A stretch of DNA of 64,000 bases from Cladorhizidae sp. MBARI D1340-BT2 (taxonomy: Eukaryota > Porifera > Demospongiae > Poecilosclerida > Cladorhizidae), in contig JAQNBH010000010.1 in NCBI GenBank assembly GCA_028752905.1, positions 26,392,242-26,456,241 on the forward strand. The letters run 5' to 3'. The position numbers and the translations under genes are program-made. Under the pieces are notes generated by a model that had not been told where the DNA came from, did no database searches, and was given only the letters and a program-made list of their open reading frames with translations. Shown piece by piece: positions 20,938 through 30,927 of this stretch; the first letter of the stretch is position 1, and every line of letters starts with the position of its first letter.

Positions 20938-22002
20938 CCGACATGGAGGTCAGCCAGGAATTAATCCTGATTATGGAGGAGAGCAGAAGAATTGAACATA
21001 GAGAAGCGGAAGAACGCCGAACTAGAGAACTTGAAGTGAAGGAGGAACAGCACAAATGAGAACTCCATGAGATACTGCTGATGCACCGCAAGCAGCAAGA
21101 ATACCAAGATGAAGTGTGGCATTGCCAGAAACACTTGGATAGCAGCCGACGAGACAGAGATAGAAAAAGGATGCTGGCAGATAAAATTGCTCCATGGACG
21201 GACAAATATCAGCCTGCATCCTACTCTGAAAGTTTGAAGAAACGCTCTCCACAGCAGGTATGAATGGGCAAGCCGCCTGGTACCTCTGATGGGAACTGCG
21301 TCCATAGCCTACATGACATCTGTCTCAGAGGAGGCCAAGGTAGTCCCCAATTTGTTGAAAATGGCCTTGCTGAAGGTACTCGGATGTTCCAAAGAAGCCT
21401 GCGAGCGAGAGTTCTGGTCCTTCCGAAGGGAAGATGGTGATGCAGCTATAAACATTCTAAGAGAAATGTGATGCAGCTATAAACATTCTAAGAGAAATAC
21501 TAAGTTTGGCTGAAACGTTCATGGAAAACTGCAATACAATAAAATAGGCAACCCAGACAGTGGCAACAGGAAAATTTCTCTCCCTCTACTAACTGGAGGA
21601 TGCGAACTATGTCAGAGCAAGGTAACTCGAGACATTCCTGGATGTCACCAACTTAATGACAGAGCAACAAGTCATGAAGAATCAATTCCACGAAGACGAC
21701 TGCCTTACACGAAACTGCGGAGTCGCCCGGGAGACTGGTCAAAGAATCCATGGATGAAGACAGTCGTCCTGGGAACTGGCGCTCACATTGCGATGTCAAG
21801 CAAGACAGCAGGGAAGAACAACATAACCCAGAGTGTGGTGAGTCACTGGGTGATGTAAATAACCCGTTTTACATTAGCTCTTTGGGAAAGCCTCAAGATA
21901 GGTCTGGGGATAGAGTTAACTTTGTGCCTACATGTTTTGGGTTTGGCAAGAAAGGCCATAAATGCCATGACTGCCCACAGAAGCAGAAGGTCGGATGCTG
22001 AA
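20938..22002 (+). pseudogene. gag: SCAN-like gag of the degenerate gypsy element
   Basis: Starts near ATGACCGACATGGAG (20934-20941) with a charged helical N-terminus (EHREAEERRTRELEVKEEQ), then a stop. It continues in shifted frames: WASRLVPLMGTASIAYMTSV and LLKVLGCSKEACEREFWSFRR (about 21265-21425) correspond to the SCAN/capsid C-terminal fold of Gmr1-type gag. A zinc knuckle GKKGHKCHDCPQ ends it near 21990; its second Cys is replaced by Phe. The knuckle segment is partly duplicated at 22020-22100. At least four stops or frameshifts. Confidence 0.7.
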
Positions 22003-22169
22003 CAATTCAAGGGATAGAGTTAACATTTTGCACATGTTTTGGGTGTGGCATTTGGGTGTGGCAAGAAAGACCATAAATGCCATGACTGCCCACTGAAGCA
22101 AAAGGTTGGAGGTATAAACAATTCTACGGATGAGAGCGAAGTTAGGATGGAAAAATCCAGTGAATTGCT

Positions 22170-23280
22170 ATGTCGAAAATAGCAGCCATCAGACAACCAG
22201 ATGTAAAAAGAAGGGTAGGAAAGAGAGAATGCAGAATGCGCATAGATACGGGAGCAGACAGGCCCGCAGTGGATGCAAACCTGATAGAGGAAAAAGAATA
22301 CCTAGGTAGGAATGTTATCTTGGAGGGGTTCAATGCATCTCAGCCTTTAGCTAAGGTCTGGATAGAGGTAGGGAAGCACAGATTACACCACATAGTAGCA
22401 GTGGTGGGCAATACCCCGGAAAAAATATTATTGGGTATGGATACAGGCATTATGAGGTATCTGTTAGAGCTAGAAGTTCAACAAATGCGGGAGCTGGCAG
22501 GCGACCAAAAATAAGATGCATGAGCTAACTTTAATGACAAGGAATCAGGCTGTATGTCAGGCAGCAGAGGAATGGGCTGACACAGAGCTCAGTGCAGAGT
22601 CAGGTGCCATGCCCTTTCAATTTAGTGATTAAATGTTTGGGGATGAAAAAGTTGAAATTCAAGCAGGACGGTGGCCCATAGAATATCCCTATTCCTGAGC
22701 TTCAGGAAGAAGCTTCAGAGAAGCTTAAGCTGTGTAGTCAGCAAGAAAAGGACCCAATCCTAGCCATACCTGAGCCATACCTGAAAGAAGAAGTAAGAGA
22801 AGAACAGCGTATATCAACATGTTAAAGGCCTGGTACCCTCCTGATAGTTGGCTAATAGGTATGGTAGTAGTAGCAGAAGAGGAAGACAAGCAGGGTAAAG
22901 TACTTGCAGAGCTTTCAGCTCTGACAGACAGACCGAATAGTGAGGTGGGAGCTTTGCTAGCTGAATATAATGATGTAGTTAAGCAGGAGGTTGGTAGAGC
23001 CAGGGATATATGTCATGAGATTGATACTGGCAAGGAGAAGCTCATCAGGACATACCCATATAGGTTAGCTCCGGCATGGAAGGACCATCTGAGGGAGGAG
23101 GTCTGGGTGTTACAAGAGTCTGGCAGAGTAGTGCCATCCACCAGCCCTTGGTCCTCACCCATGGTCCCAGTTTGTAAGCCTGATGGCACCATTCGACTGT
23201 GCATTGATTGTAGAAAGATTAACCACATCACAAAACCAGACCACTGGGTGGAAGCCACAGAAACTACTGAAACTATGTGA
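22170..23280 (+). pseudogene. pol: Protease and start of reverse transcriptase, degenerate gypsy element
   Basis: An open frame at 22170-22514 carries the retropepsin site RIDTGAD (near 22240) and the flap-distal ILLGMDTG (22430). After a break, 22819-23280 reads the RT entry region: ELSALTDRPNSEVGALLAEY, HEIDTG, PYRLAPAWKDHLREEV, then SPWSSPMVPVCKPDGTIRLC and DCRKIN. This is the canonical gypsy N-terminal RT. It stops at TGA 23278 before the catalytic Asp boxes, which are absent. Confidence 0.85.
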
Positions 23281-23494
23281 GACTTAAAACCCAAAAGGAC
23301 ACACAAAAGGGAATAAAAGCTTTCCTGTACCACAGGATACTATAGTCCACAAGTCCATATAACTTAACAACACGATGCAGAAGAGCGCAGCTAATGTTGT
23401 ATGTTGGTCTACTGCTATGAATGATGAATTTATTATCTATGGCATACCCTTTCCTGAGTGTCTTCCCTTACCATCCCCACTACCACAGATATAT

Positions 23495-23860
23495 TTATCC
23501 TAAAGACAGACACATCCACTAAGGGGATTGCTGGTGTTCTGAGTGTAGTGCAGGAAGATGAAGAATTACCAGTGTGGTTTTTCTCCAGGAAGCTACGTCC
23601 TGCAGAGACGAGGTAGAGATCGAATGTTTGGCCATCATAATGAAGCATCCAGCAATTTGGTGTTTACCTGGTGGGGAAGCCCTTCACTGTTGAAACCCAC
23701 CACAAGGCTTTAACACATCTCCACTCTTCAACTCACCTCAATGGCAGATTAACGCAGTGGGCATTATTGCTGCAACCCTATAACTTTACCACCCGCTATC
23801 GTCCAGGCCCAAAGAATGGTAACAGACAGACCCTCTCATCAGACTTGGGATGGAGAGCAG
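23495..23860 (+). pseudogene. RNase H remnant, degenerate gypsy element
   Basis: About 23500-23615 reads LKTDTSTKGIAGVLSVVQED, then LPVWFFSRKLRPAETR. After a frame change 23671-23860 reads GKPFTVETHHKALTHL (normally DHKAL, here HHKAL), NGRLTQWALLLQPYNFTTRY and RPGPKNGN. These are the RNase H beta strands and DHKxL box. No integrase follows; a PPT-like AAGGAGGGGA and the LTR come next. Confidence 0.8.
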
Positions 23861-23904
23861 GAAGAAGAAAAAGGACAGCAATAACCTTTTCAAGGAGGGG
23901 ATAA

Positions 23905-24315
23905 TGTCAGGCCTCAGCCCTGACTGCCCTGCAATGATCAAACTTTAAATAGAATTTATAAATAAAGCTAGATAGAATTTATTAATAGAGCTAGAACTCA
24001 TGATCTCAGACTATCAACACATAGGACAATCATCACACTCTTAGATAAGTTCAGGTACACAGTAATTCTACTACTCTCAATATGTTATCAACACTATACG
24101 CTGTAAAATCCTGGCTGCAAGGGTATTTAAACCCCTCTGCAGTCCAGGCTTAGTCAGTCTCATCCTATCTTCATGTATTGCTCCTTTACTGTTGTTTTAA
24201 TATAAGCTACTTAAGATCTAAAACTCTTTTGTCAAGCTTGGGGTCTAGCTAGAAGAAGTTAGGGAGAGACTCTGGTGGCAGAGAATTACCAAGGTTGTTA
24301 TCTCTTATGTCTCAG
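23905..24315 (+). repeat. 3' LTR-like end of the degenerate gypsy element
   Basis: Begins TGTCAGG right after the purine tract AAGGAGGGGA. Contains AATAAA near 23962 and a TATA-like GGTATTTAAAC near 24122. It ends around 24250-24315; an ending CTAACA would give TG...CA. The last about 60 bp match 20574-20633, so only the 3' tail of a 5' LTR seems to remain on the left. Confidence 0.6.
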
Positions 24316-24321
24316 ACGCTA

Positions 24322-24392
24322 ACACTACTAAGGGCAAAGGAAAATGTGTGGAAGAAGATTGCTATAGGATGTAAGTGCAGGAGTATGTGGTG
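24322..24392 (+). pseudogene. Truncated MADF fragment (copy A)
   Basis: GGGCAAAGGAAAATGTGTGG and the next 45 bases match 62160-62222 in copy B, where they encode RAKENVWKKIARDVSAG of a MADF domain. Here one extra base breaks the frame, and the match ends abruptly at GTGGCT (24393). The next 0.95 kb of copy B is missing. Confidence 0.65.
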
Positions 24393-24546
24393 GCTGATCG
24401 GGTCAAGTTAGTCCTCCTTCAGTTCATCGGATAGTGGCATTTTGTCGTAGCTTCTACTTCTGGGAATGGCTCTTAGAAGAACTCTCGCTGCTACCTTCGC
24501 TAGTATAATACTAGGTAGAAATCCAATGTTTGTAGCTCTAGTGCCT

Positions 24547-25018
24547 GCCTATAGTAGTGACCCAGCCTTCACTTCAGTGTAGGCCTATAATAGTGACCCT
24601 GCCTTCACTTCAGTGTAGGCCTATAGTAGTGGCCCTGCCTTCACTTCAGTGTAAACCTATAGTAGTGACCCTGCCTTCACTTCAGTATAGGCCTATAGTA
24701 GTGACCCAGCCTTCACTTCAGTGTAGGCCTATAGTAGTGGCCCTGCCTTCACTTCAGTGTAGGTCTATAGTAGTGACCCAGCCTTAATTTCAAGGTAGGC
24801 CTATCGCTGTGGCCCTGCCTTCACTTCAGTGTAGGCCTATAGTAGTGACCCAGCCTTCACTTCAGTGTAGGCCTATAGTAGTGAACCAGCCTTCACTTCA
24901 GTGTAGGCCTATAGTAGTGACCCAGCCTTCACTTCAGTTTAGGCCTATATTAGTGGCCCTGCTTTCATCACTTCAGTGTAGGCCTATAGTAGTGACCCAG
25001 CTTTCACTTCAGTGTAGT
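24547..25018 (+). repeat. 36-bp minisatellite (copy A)
   Basis: About 13 units of 36 bp, with one slightly longer unit near 24965. Because 36 is divisible by three, one frame stays open and repeats the 12-residue unit PSLQCRPIVVTQ with T/A and Q/L variants. The open frame is a by-product of period and codon composition; I see no start, splice or protein family. The same array is at 63305-64000. Confidence 0.93.
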
Positions 25019-25551
25019 TTTTGGTGTTATTTAGCAGTTTTAGAATCGTTGGAAAATAAAAGCATGGTAGACCCAGTAACTTTAACTATTGATACTTATG
25101 CAGACTATTGTTTGTCTTCTGGCAGAATGAAAATTCTGTGTCGCTGTATCAGCAGCAATGTCTTAGGGGGCTCCTCAGTGGGAGCTGACTGTGAGGCAGG
25201 GAGGGGGATATACAAACGCAAGATTTCAGCTATTGGTAAGTTTGAAAGAACATTCTTTAAATCAAATTAAGCTCTGATGAAATGTAGTTACCCAGGAAGC
25301 TGGAGGAAGAATTCAAGCCCATCATGGAAGACGAGGATAATGTAGTTCTTTGCTCTCTAGCATGTGTGCGGTCAGTGGTGGTCTCCATCTGGACTGGACT
25401 TGTTCGATAACTATAGCTGTTTTAAAATTATCGTTATTTTATATATAAAAACAACCTTGAGTACCACCAAAACACCACAAATTATTTGCCAACTTGAACT
25501 TCGGAAACATTATAATAACCTTTTCAATAATCAACTTCAAATTGTATTCAC

Positions 25552-25590
25552 TCGATGTTTCGACTAGATGCTCTAGCTTTCAACAGGAAT
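25552..25590 (-). ncRNA. Hammerhead-like Penelope-terminal repeat
   Basis: On the minus strand: CTGTTGA, A, then a pairing arm (GCTAGA), loop GCA, arm TCTAGTC, then GAAAC. CTGTTGA departs from CTGATGA at a catalytic base, so activity is unlikely. See 25909-25938 for the intact member. Confidence 0.45.
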
Positions 25591-25679
25591 AATGAGATGC
25601 TAAGGCTCGCTTGAGCCTGCTATATACCAGTAGCTAGCTATCGACTATGTGCCAGTATACATGCCTAACATGTGCACTG

Positions 25680-26016
25680 GATGTAAATAAATATATATAT
25701 AAATATATACATATATATACATATAAATATATTATTATTATATATATATTATATATAATAATAATAAAATAATGAAACACTAAATAATAATATAAATAAC
25801 ACTACTAATACTAATAACAATACTAATACTAATATTAACACTCTCAATGACCTGTCAGTTGACATTAAAATCACCTCAATAATCAACTTCAAATTGTATT
25901 CACTCGACTTTTCGACTAGATGCTCTAGCCTTCATCAGTGAGAAGGTGATTTTAAATATACTACTACTACTACTACTACTACTACTAATAATAATAATAA
26001 TAATAATAATAAAGGA
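25680..26016. repeat. AT-rich and trinucleotide microsatellites
   Basis: 25685-25850 consists of ATAT, AATA and ACTAAT runs. 25961-26013 is a clean CTA array passing into an AAT array. The hammerhead-like repeat at 25905-25942 lies between them. Confidence 0.85.
25905..25942 (-). ncRNA. Hammerhead-ribozyme-like core in a Penelope-type terminal repeat
   Basis: On the minus strand 25938-25909 reads CTGATGA, one A, GGCTAGA, GCA, TCTAGTC, GAAAA. The two 7-base arms pair completely with one G-U. CUGAUGA, stem II and GAAA in this order are the hammerhead core. Penelope-like elements are known to carry such ribozymes in their terminal repeats. The extra A before stem II is unusual, and stems I and III are not obvious, so this may be a degenerate ribozyme. 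Family members lie near 530, 12754, 15276, 25556 and 53035. Confidence 0.5.
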
Positions 26017-26017
26017 A

Positions 26018-26365
26018 TGGGAAGGTTCTGGTTTGGGATGCCATATGTTGAGACATGTTTGCTCCATCTTATGCGGATTTGAGGTCTGGAGATCCTGGAA
26101 GAATTGCCAACAGAGCTGAATTCCTGAAGAAACTAAAGTATCGTTCGATCAGACACCTACTATTTCGTTCCTCTGGGCTTCGAGACCACGGGTGTATTTG
26201 GTGATGAGGCCATGTCCTTTATTAAGGAGTTGGGCAGGAAAATTAAGGAGGAGACTAGAGATACTAAGGCCCATTTCTACTTGCTCCAATAGTTTACAGT
26301 AGCAATACATCGGTGAAACGCTGCTGCTGTGCTGGGACATCTCGGGTGCAAGAAACGTCAGACTA
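26018..26365 (+). pseudogene. 3' tail of a second restriction-like-endonuclease LINE
   Basis: Reads KVLVWDAIC, stop, DMFAPSY, then AEFLKKLKYRSI; after a frame change FVPLGFETTGVFG, EAMSFIKELG, AHFYLLQ, stop, FTVAIHR and AAAVLG. This is the last part of the same LINE type as 15719-16858 (WDATCP...PIAIETLG), including the very C-terminus that the first copy lacks. Several stops. Confidence 0.75.
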
Positions 26366-26369
26366 CTTT

Positions 26370-27615
26370 TAATTATTATAATCATTATTGTTATTAATTA
26401 ATTATAATTTGCATGGGTGTGAATGGACTCTGATATTGCCTGTTTATCATATATTATAAATAAATAAATATCTAAATAATAAATAAATATCTAAAATAAT
26501 AATAAATAAATATCTAAATAATAAACAAGCAAATAAATAAATAAATAAACGAAATAAATGAAGAAGTAAAATAAATACACAAATAATTTACTTGCTTTTT
26601 TTGGTTTGTCGACTTCTGTAAAGACCATTATGTAAATTTAATTACAAATATATATATTTTTTAATTTACCAATTTGTAGGATTTGCTCCACAGCTATATA
26701 GCAAGCCTTGCCTTAGAAAGTTTACAGAACGTCAAGTAGTTTAGCAGGGCTTGCCTTAGAAAACTTGCTAAGCTAAAGCCATGTCTAGAATATTAGACCT
26801 CACATCAGCCATGTATAGACCAACAGCTGATGCATTTATGCATTGATGCCAACAGAGACTCCATGCTGTGTAGACCTTACCAGGTGTAGTGCAACAGTGC
26901 AGAATTTGTGCCATGGGCGTGAAGCACGCACATGCTCACACAAACACACACATACACACACAAAAGAAGTGGTTGAGCAACTAGAAGGAGAACTGCCAGC
27001 TGACTCTAAGAATGTGCCCGGGTGGCTAAAGAGCTGTGTACATGTTGAGATGGGATCTGAGAAAAGGTTTCAATTGCACACAACAGTTATCAGGTCAAAG
27101 AACACTCATTACCTATGGAATGAAAACTCCTTTATATCTGAACAAAAGGGTTGAAGGCTGAGATTAAACCTTCAAAACAATTTTTTTGGTTTTTTTAAGT
27201 TTTTTGAAATTGACCTCTTTTAGGGCCAAAAACATATAATTTATAACTAAGCAACCAAGTGGGAAACTCCCCAACAGAACTATCACTTATATTAAGATGA
27301 CATGATCCTCTTGAAGATGCAATTTGCAAGCACATGTGTGCCATGTTCTAGAACCTATAGTGGATGGCAGGGGAATAAACCTGCACAGTTCCTTATCTAC
27401 ACACATCAATGGGTTTGCAGTTAAGACGTCACATCAGCCAGAACCATGACGATCTACATCACAAACCTCAACACTTGAACCGTCCACATTTCTACCATGA
27501 AAAAGATGCCTGAAATCCAATGTTTTTAGTAAATGTTTGCCAAAAATACCAGACTAACTCATTTCTCAGAGCATTGCATATCAATTTATGACCCACTGCA
27601 ACATCTGGATGGAAC
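26370..27615. other. No gene seen; left flank of the CBP-like exons
   Basis: Contains ATAAATA runs (26460-26580) and a CA tract (26938-26960). I searched the minus strand here for the KIX domain expected to follow TAZ1 in CBP/p300 and found nothing resembling it. Confidence 0.5.
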
Positions 27616-27619
27616 TCAC

Positions 27620-30355
27620 CTCCAGGTTGGCCAATGGGACATCCTCCACTTCCCCCAGCTCCTCGTCCTGACACACCACCTCCTCCTCCTCCTGGTTTGT
27701 GTGTGAGGGTATGCTCGAGAGGAGGACAGACATGGCAGTCTGCATGGGTGCAGTTCTTCCAATGAGTGATGATCTGTCTAGAGGATGCACAATATGGATC
27801 TAAAAAGAACGAGAACACACACCAAACCAAGAAGAGAATAGAGTACTCAAACAATGGCAAGTATGATGGAATTCTCTCCACCAAGTGAAACATGCAAATA
27901 AAGCTAGAACAGCAAAACTTATGCAAAAAATAAAGCGAAAATATACTTCCATGGAACACACAATCTTGCTGAGTATTTTCCATTTTAAATGGCAGAGAAA
28001 TACAACCTACCTACGAATGCCTAGCAGTCAACCTTGATTCCCGCAATTGTAGGGTTAGCTGAACCTCTTCAACTATTCCTCAACCATGGTGTTAAGTTTG
28101 ACAGGCATTATATATTCATGTTGTGAGCTTCTAAAAATAATGGACGGAGAAAATCTACAAAGGAGTTTGTAAGAGCTTCTAAAAATAATGGATGGAGAAA
28201 ATCTACAAAGGAGTTCGTAAGAGCAGGAGGAGTATCAGGAGTTTGACTGCTCAGAGTGCTTCAATGTCCAAATGAATTTTGACATTGTGAAATTTGGGTG
28301 CCTGATTACTAAAAAAAAAGAAGGAAAAAGGTTATTTGCATAATTGGGAAACCCAAAGGTTATTTGCATAATTGGGAAACCCAACTTTCCAAACTTCTGC
28401 AATGAACTGCTCAATATCTCCTCCTCCCCTCTCCCAACCAGATTCCCCTCCATCGGCAAAAATCTACCCCCTCCTCGTAACAAAATTGACTATGCCCCAA
28501 CCTCCCATCCTTACAAGGGCAGTTTCTTCCTGCCTGGCAGATGGCAATGTGGTTGAGGACGTTACTCTTGCAGTGAGAAAGAGAGCAGGGCATGTAATCC
28601 CCACTCACTTGCATGTTCTGTTCCCTCCTCTGGCATGTGTGCGCATATAGCAACAGGAGCAGCTGCTGTTGGATCTCCTTTGTCTTCTTGGTCATCCTGA
28701 CTCCTCCTATTTCTCCTCCTCGGAGACCGTAGGGGTGATTCCTGAGATTGCGGGACTGTTCCCTCCTCCCACAGAGACAGAAGGATTGGAAGGTGGCTGA
28801 GGGGAAGTAGATGTGTGGTTATGGTAAGCAATACCAACCTTGTTTGAGGCTGTCTATTATTTCCAAGGTGAAAATGCTAATTATTACTTTTCTCATTATC
28901 AAAACTTGCAATACTTCCAATAAGTAAGGCTTTTCAGGTAATGGTAAGTGTAGTACCTGTCGCCATCGGATTGGCTCTGTCTATCATCAAGTTGGCATGA
29001 GACTGGATATGACCCATGGCCCCTCCCAGAGGTGGAGTCATGTTCACCATTCCTTGAGGCTGCGGCTGCTGAGGCATCCCAGTACCCGTACCCCCCATCA
29101 TCGAGTGCATCCCAGGATGTCCTCCGGCAGCCACTGGATGAGGGTGGTGCTGGTGCTTGTACTGATATGCTCCAACCATTGGCATCTGCCTCATGCCATG
29201 AGGGGGACCAAACGCCTGATGATAGCCCATCATGGGACCCATCCTCATGTCGGGCGGTCTCATTCCGTCTCCCATTGGCATCTGATTTTGTGTAACGATC
29301 ATCCCATGTGGAGAGTGACTGGTCATCTCGACTCGCATGGGACCAGCCATCCCATGTGAAACTGCCGTCCGCATGCCATGTTGCTGCTGCATGTGTGCAA
29401 TGGCCACCATCCTGGGCCAACTGTTGGCCACCACGTGGTGCAGACTCCCATGCCCTTTCAAGAACACCCAACCTCCTCCTCCTGCCATAGCATTATAAGA
29501 CAGAGACTTAGCAAAGGAATGGAGGGAGTGGCTCTGCAAAGGCTGGTAGTGCATGGAGCCAGCAAAATAGGTCATGCGGAGGGATGTGTTCTGAGTGTGG
29601 CCTGCTGATGAGGCCACGTTGAGCATAGGAGATGACCTCACACCCTGCATAGTAAGGGTGGGGTCCGAGGTATTAATAGAAGGAGGAGGAGGCTGAGGAC
29701 ATGGAACTGAGCCTTGATGCTGGCTTAGAGTACTAGTGTTCGGAACTGAGTTTCCTGGTGGCTGAATAGGTTGAGGGGTGGTATTGGTGGAGTTTTGCTG
29801 CTGCTGCTGTAGAGGGAGAATGACCTGCTGTGTGCCAGAGTTAGTGCTGTCAGTCATGAGGTTGTTGCCGGTAGCATTAGTACTGTTCATTGCAGCAGCA
29901 GAGTTCCCTGACGAGGGACCAGGAACAGGAGGCATGCTCAGGTCCGCTGAAATGAGGTCTTCTGACTCATCAGTGAAATCGTTCAACAAATATAATAGAC
30001 CTACATCTATATACAGATACACACATATATATATATATAATTATATATAATAGGATGAGACTCTCCTAACTTAGTGAACCTCCCCCCCCTTTGGATAAAA
30101 AAAGGGGGGGGGAGCGGGGGAGATCCAGAGCTCCTGCATGAACTCGAAATCTACATGATAGCACAGACTATGACACAAACCACAGAATGAGGCATAATTC
30201 TAAGTTAAAGTTTCACACCAAAGTAGTTAAAAAAATATATAATTAATTTTAATTTAATGTCGAAACTATATACACCAATCCTCACCTGAATCTCTCCCAG
30301 CTCTTTGTTTTTTCATAGGTGGCCCTTCAGGCTCCAACACTGACACTGGAAGCAT
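27620..30355 (-). CDS. CREBBP/EP300-like: CBP/p300-like transcription coactivator, first four exons (N-terminus to TAZ1)
   Basis: Four exons join in phase. Exon 1 is 30355-30286: ATG 30355, an in-frame TAG two codons upstream, [16 protein letters not shown], donor GTGAGG. Exon 2 is 30000-28957: [17 protein letters not shown], then a long Gln/Pro/Met-rich stretch, donor GTACTA. Exon 3 is 28796-28515, donor GTAAGG. Exon 4 is 27799-27620, donor GTGAGT. All introns are phase 1. Exons 3 and 4 form a TAZ1 zinc domain: [20 protein letters not shown], then [21 protein letters not shown] split by the intron, [17 protein letters not shown], and HADCHVCPP. The nine Cys and His pairs are spaced as in CBP/p300. 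The product would be a nuclear coactivator; TAZ1 binds activation domains. The start of exon 3 is uncertain: another frame there reads [12 protein letters not shown], then stops. No KIX, bromodomain or HAT exons are seen to the left, so the gene may be truncated here. Confidence 0.82.
28125..28220. repeat. 48-bp tandem duplication in intron 3
   Basis: GAGCTTCTAAAAATAATGGA recurs with a 48-bp period at 28125 and 28173, inside the intron between exons 3 and 4 of the CBP-like gene. The units differ at two positions. Confidence 0.9.
28327..28386. repeat. 29-bp tandem duplication in intron 3
   Basis: GTTATTTGCATAATTGGGAA occurs at 28331 and again at 28360. Each unit contains ATTTGCAT, which is an octamer (POU-factor) word, but inside an intron without other signals I attach no function. 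Confidence 0.9.
30072..30120. repeat. C8/G8 hairpin in intron 1 of the CBP-like gene
   Basis: CCCCCCCCTTT...AAAGGGGGGGG forms a strong hairpin, followed by GGGGGAG. It sits about 75 bp upstream of the exon 2 acceptor (minus strand). The exact run lengths may be assembly-dependent. Confidence 0.75.
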
Positions 30356-30521
30356 AGGCTACACCACTTCCCCTCGATTGCTTGCTCGCTAAGAAGCTTT
30401 GAAAAAAGTATGAAACACTCTTTGAATTAGATATATACTTCTTGAGAGGCTCTACCGACCGTTCCTAAGATCTAATAGCACTACCAACTAAAAACTCATT
30501 CACTTCCAACACCGTAGTGAG

Positions 30522-30534
30522 CCTTTATATACCC
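30522..30534 (-). promoter_or_regulatory. Predicted TATA box of the CBP-like gene
   Basis: On the minus strand GGGTATATAAAGG lies about 170 bases upstream of the ATG at 30355, giving an expected start near 30500 and a 5' UTR of about 145 bases without an upstream ATG in frame. It abuts the retrotransposon-derived 23-bp repeats at 30540-30607, so the promoter lies at, or comes from, the element edge. Inferred, not proven. Confidence 0.5.
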
Positions 30535-30539
30535 TCCCG

Positions 30540-30607
30540 CCTTCCTGTTTAGCCATCCGCGGCCTTCCTGATTAACCATCCGCGGCCTTCCTGATTAGCC
30601 ATCCGTC
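30540..30607. repeat. 23-bp tandem repeat, three units
   Basis: CCTTCCTGATTA(A/G)CCATCCGC-type units at about 30540, 30562 and 30585, next to the predicted TATA box of the CBP-like gene. Confidence 0.85.
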
Positions 30608-30927
30608 TCCTATTATCTCATGAATTGCATGATTGCTATTGTGGGGGGCTGAGCTGGCATAGATGCAATTCCACTGACTGTTGGATTGGCAGTAGGTGCT
30701 GATCCTTCTGTCCATTCCCTGAACTGGTTCATCCCAAAGGGGTCTGCTCCCTGGGGGGGTTCGGTTTCTGCAAGTTCTGTGGGCCTTCCTGATTAGCCAT
30801 CCGTCTCCTATTATCTCATGAATTGCATGATTGCTATTGTGGGGGGCTGAGCTGGCATAGATGCAATTCCACTGACTTGGATTGGCAGTAGGTGCTGATC
30901 CTTCTGTCCATTCCCTGAACTGGTTCA
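30585..30927. repeat. 198-bp tandem duplication, second unit interrupted by the hAT
   Basis: GCCTTCCTGATTAGCCATCC begins at 30585 and again at 30783. The second unit runs to TGGTTCA at 30927, and its remainder (GTTCATCCCAAAGGGG onward) resumes at 32612 after the hAT. The uninterrupted first unit (30721-30740) gives the empty-site sequence. Confidence 0.92.

Larger units (their letters stand above)
20574..24315 (+). mobile_element. Degenerate gypsy element with SCAN-like gag, internally deleted
   Basis: A 3.7-kb block absent from copy B. Near both ends it carries the same about 57-bp sequence (20574-20633 and 24249-24307: GAAGAAGTTAGG, then GACTCTGGTGGCAG, then AATTACCAAGG). Inside are gag, protease, the start of RT, part of RNase H and an LTR-like 3' region, all in order on the plus strand. 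The RT core after the palm entry and the whole integrase are missing. Confidence 0.75.
11690..25018 (+). repeat. Segmental duplication, copy A
   Basis: Blocks of this segment reappear in the same order and orientation at 51880-64000. The pairs are: Penelope remnant 11690-12840 with 51880-53110; death-domain exon 12989-13347 with 53268-53626; 13350-15400 with 53640-57000; 18090-18600 with 57130-57600; palindrome 18951-20337 with 60165-61635; 20340-20575 with 61640-61965; 24325-25018 with 62155-64000. Copy A carries about 2.7 kb (15.4-18.1 kb) and 3.7 kb (20.57-24.31 kb) of mobile DNA absent from copy B. Confidence 0.9.

Noticed and set aside
24547..25018. Regular direct repeats suggesting a CRISPR array
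   Set aside because: Units are contiguous with no unique spacers, and the sequence is clearly animal; it is a minisatellite. The same holds for 63305-64000.
27492..27983. A 163-codon minus-strand frame as a separate protein
   Set aside because: Its central part is the TAZ1 exon 4 read through both introns; the ends are intron sequence.
28997..29608. Plus-strand open frames opposite the CBP-like exon 2 (also the 190-codon minus frame 28899-29471)
   Set aside because: Alternate frames of a biased Gln/His/Met/Pro-rich coding exon; the frame chosen joins in phase with exons 1, 3 and 4.
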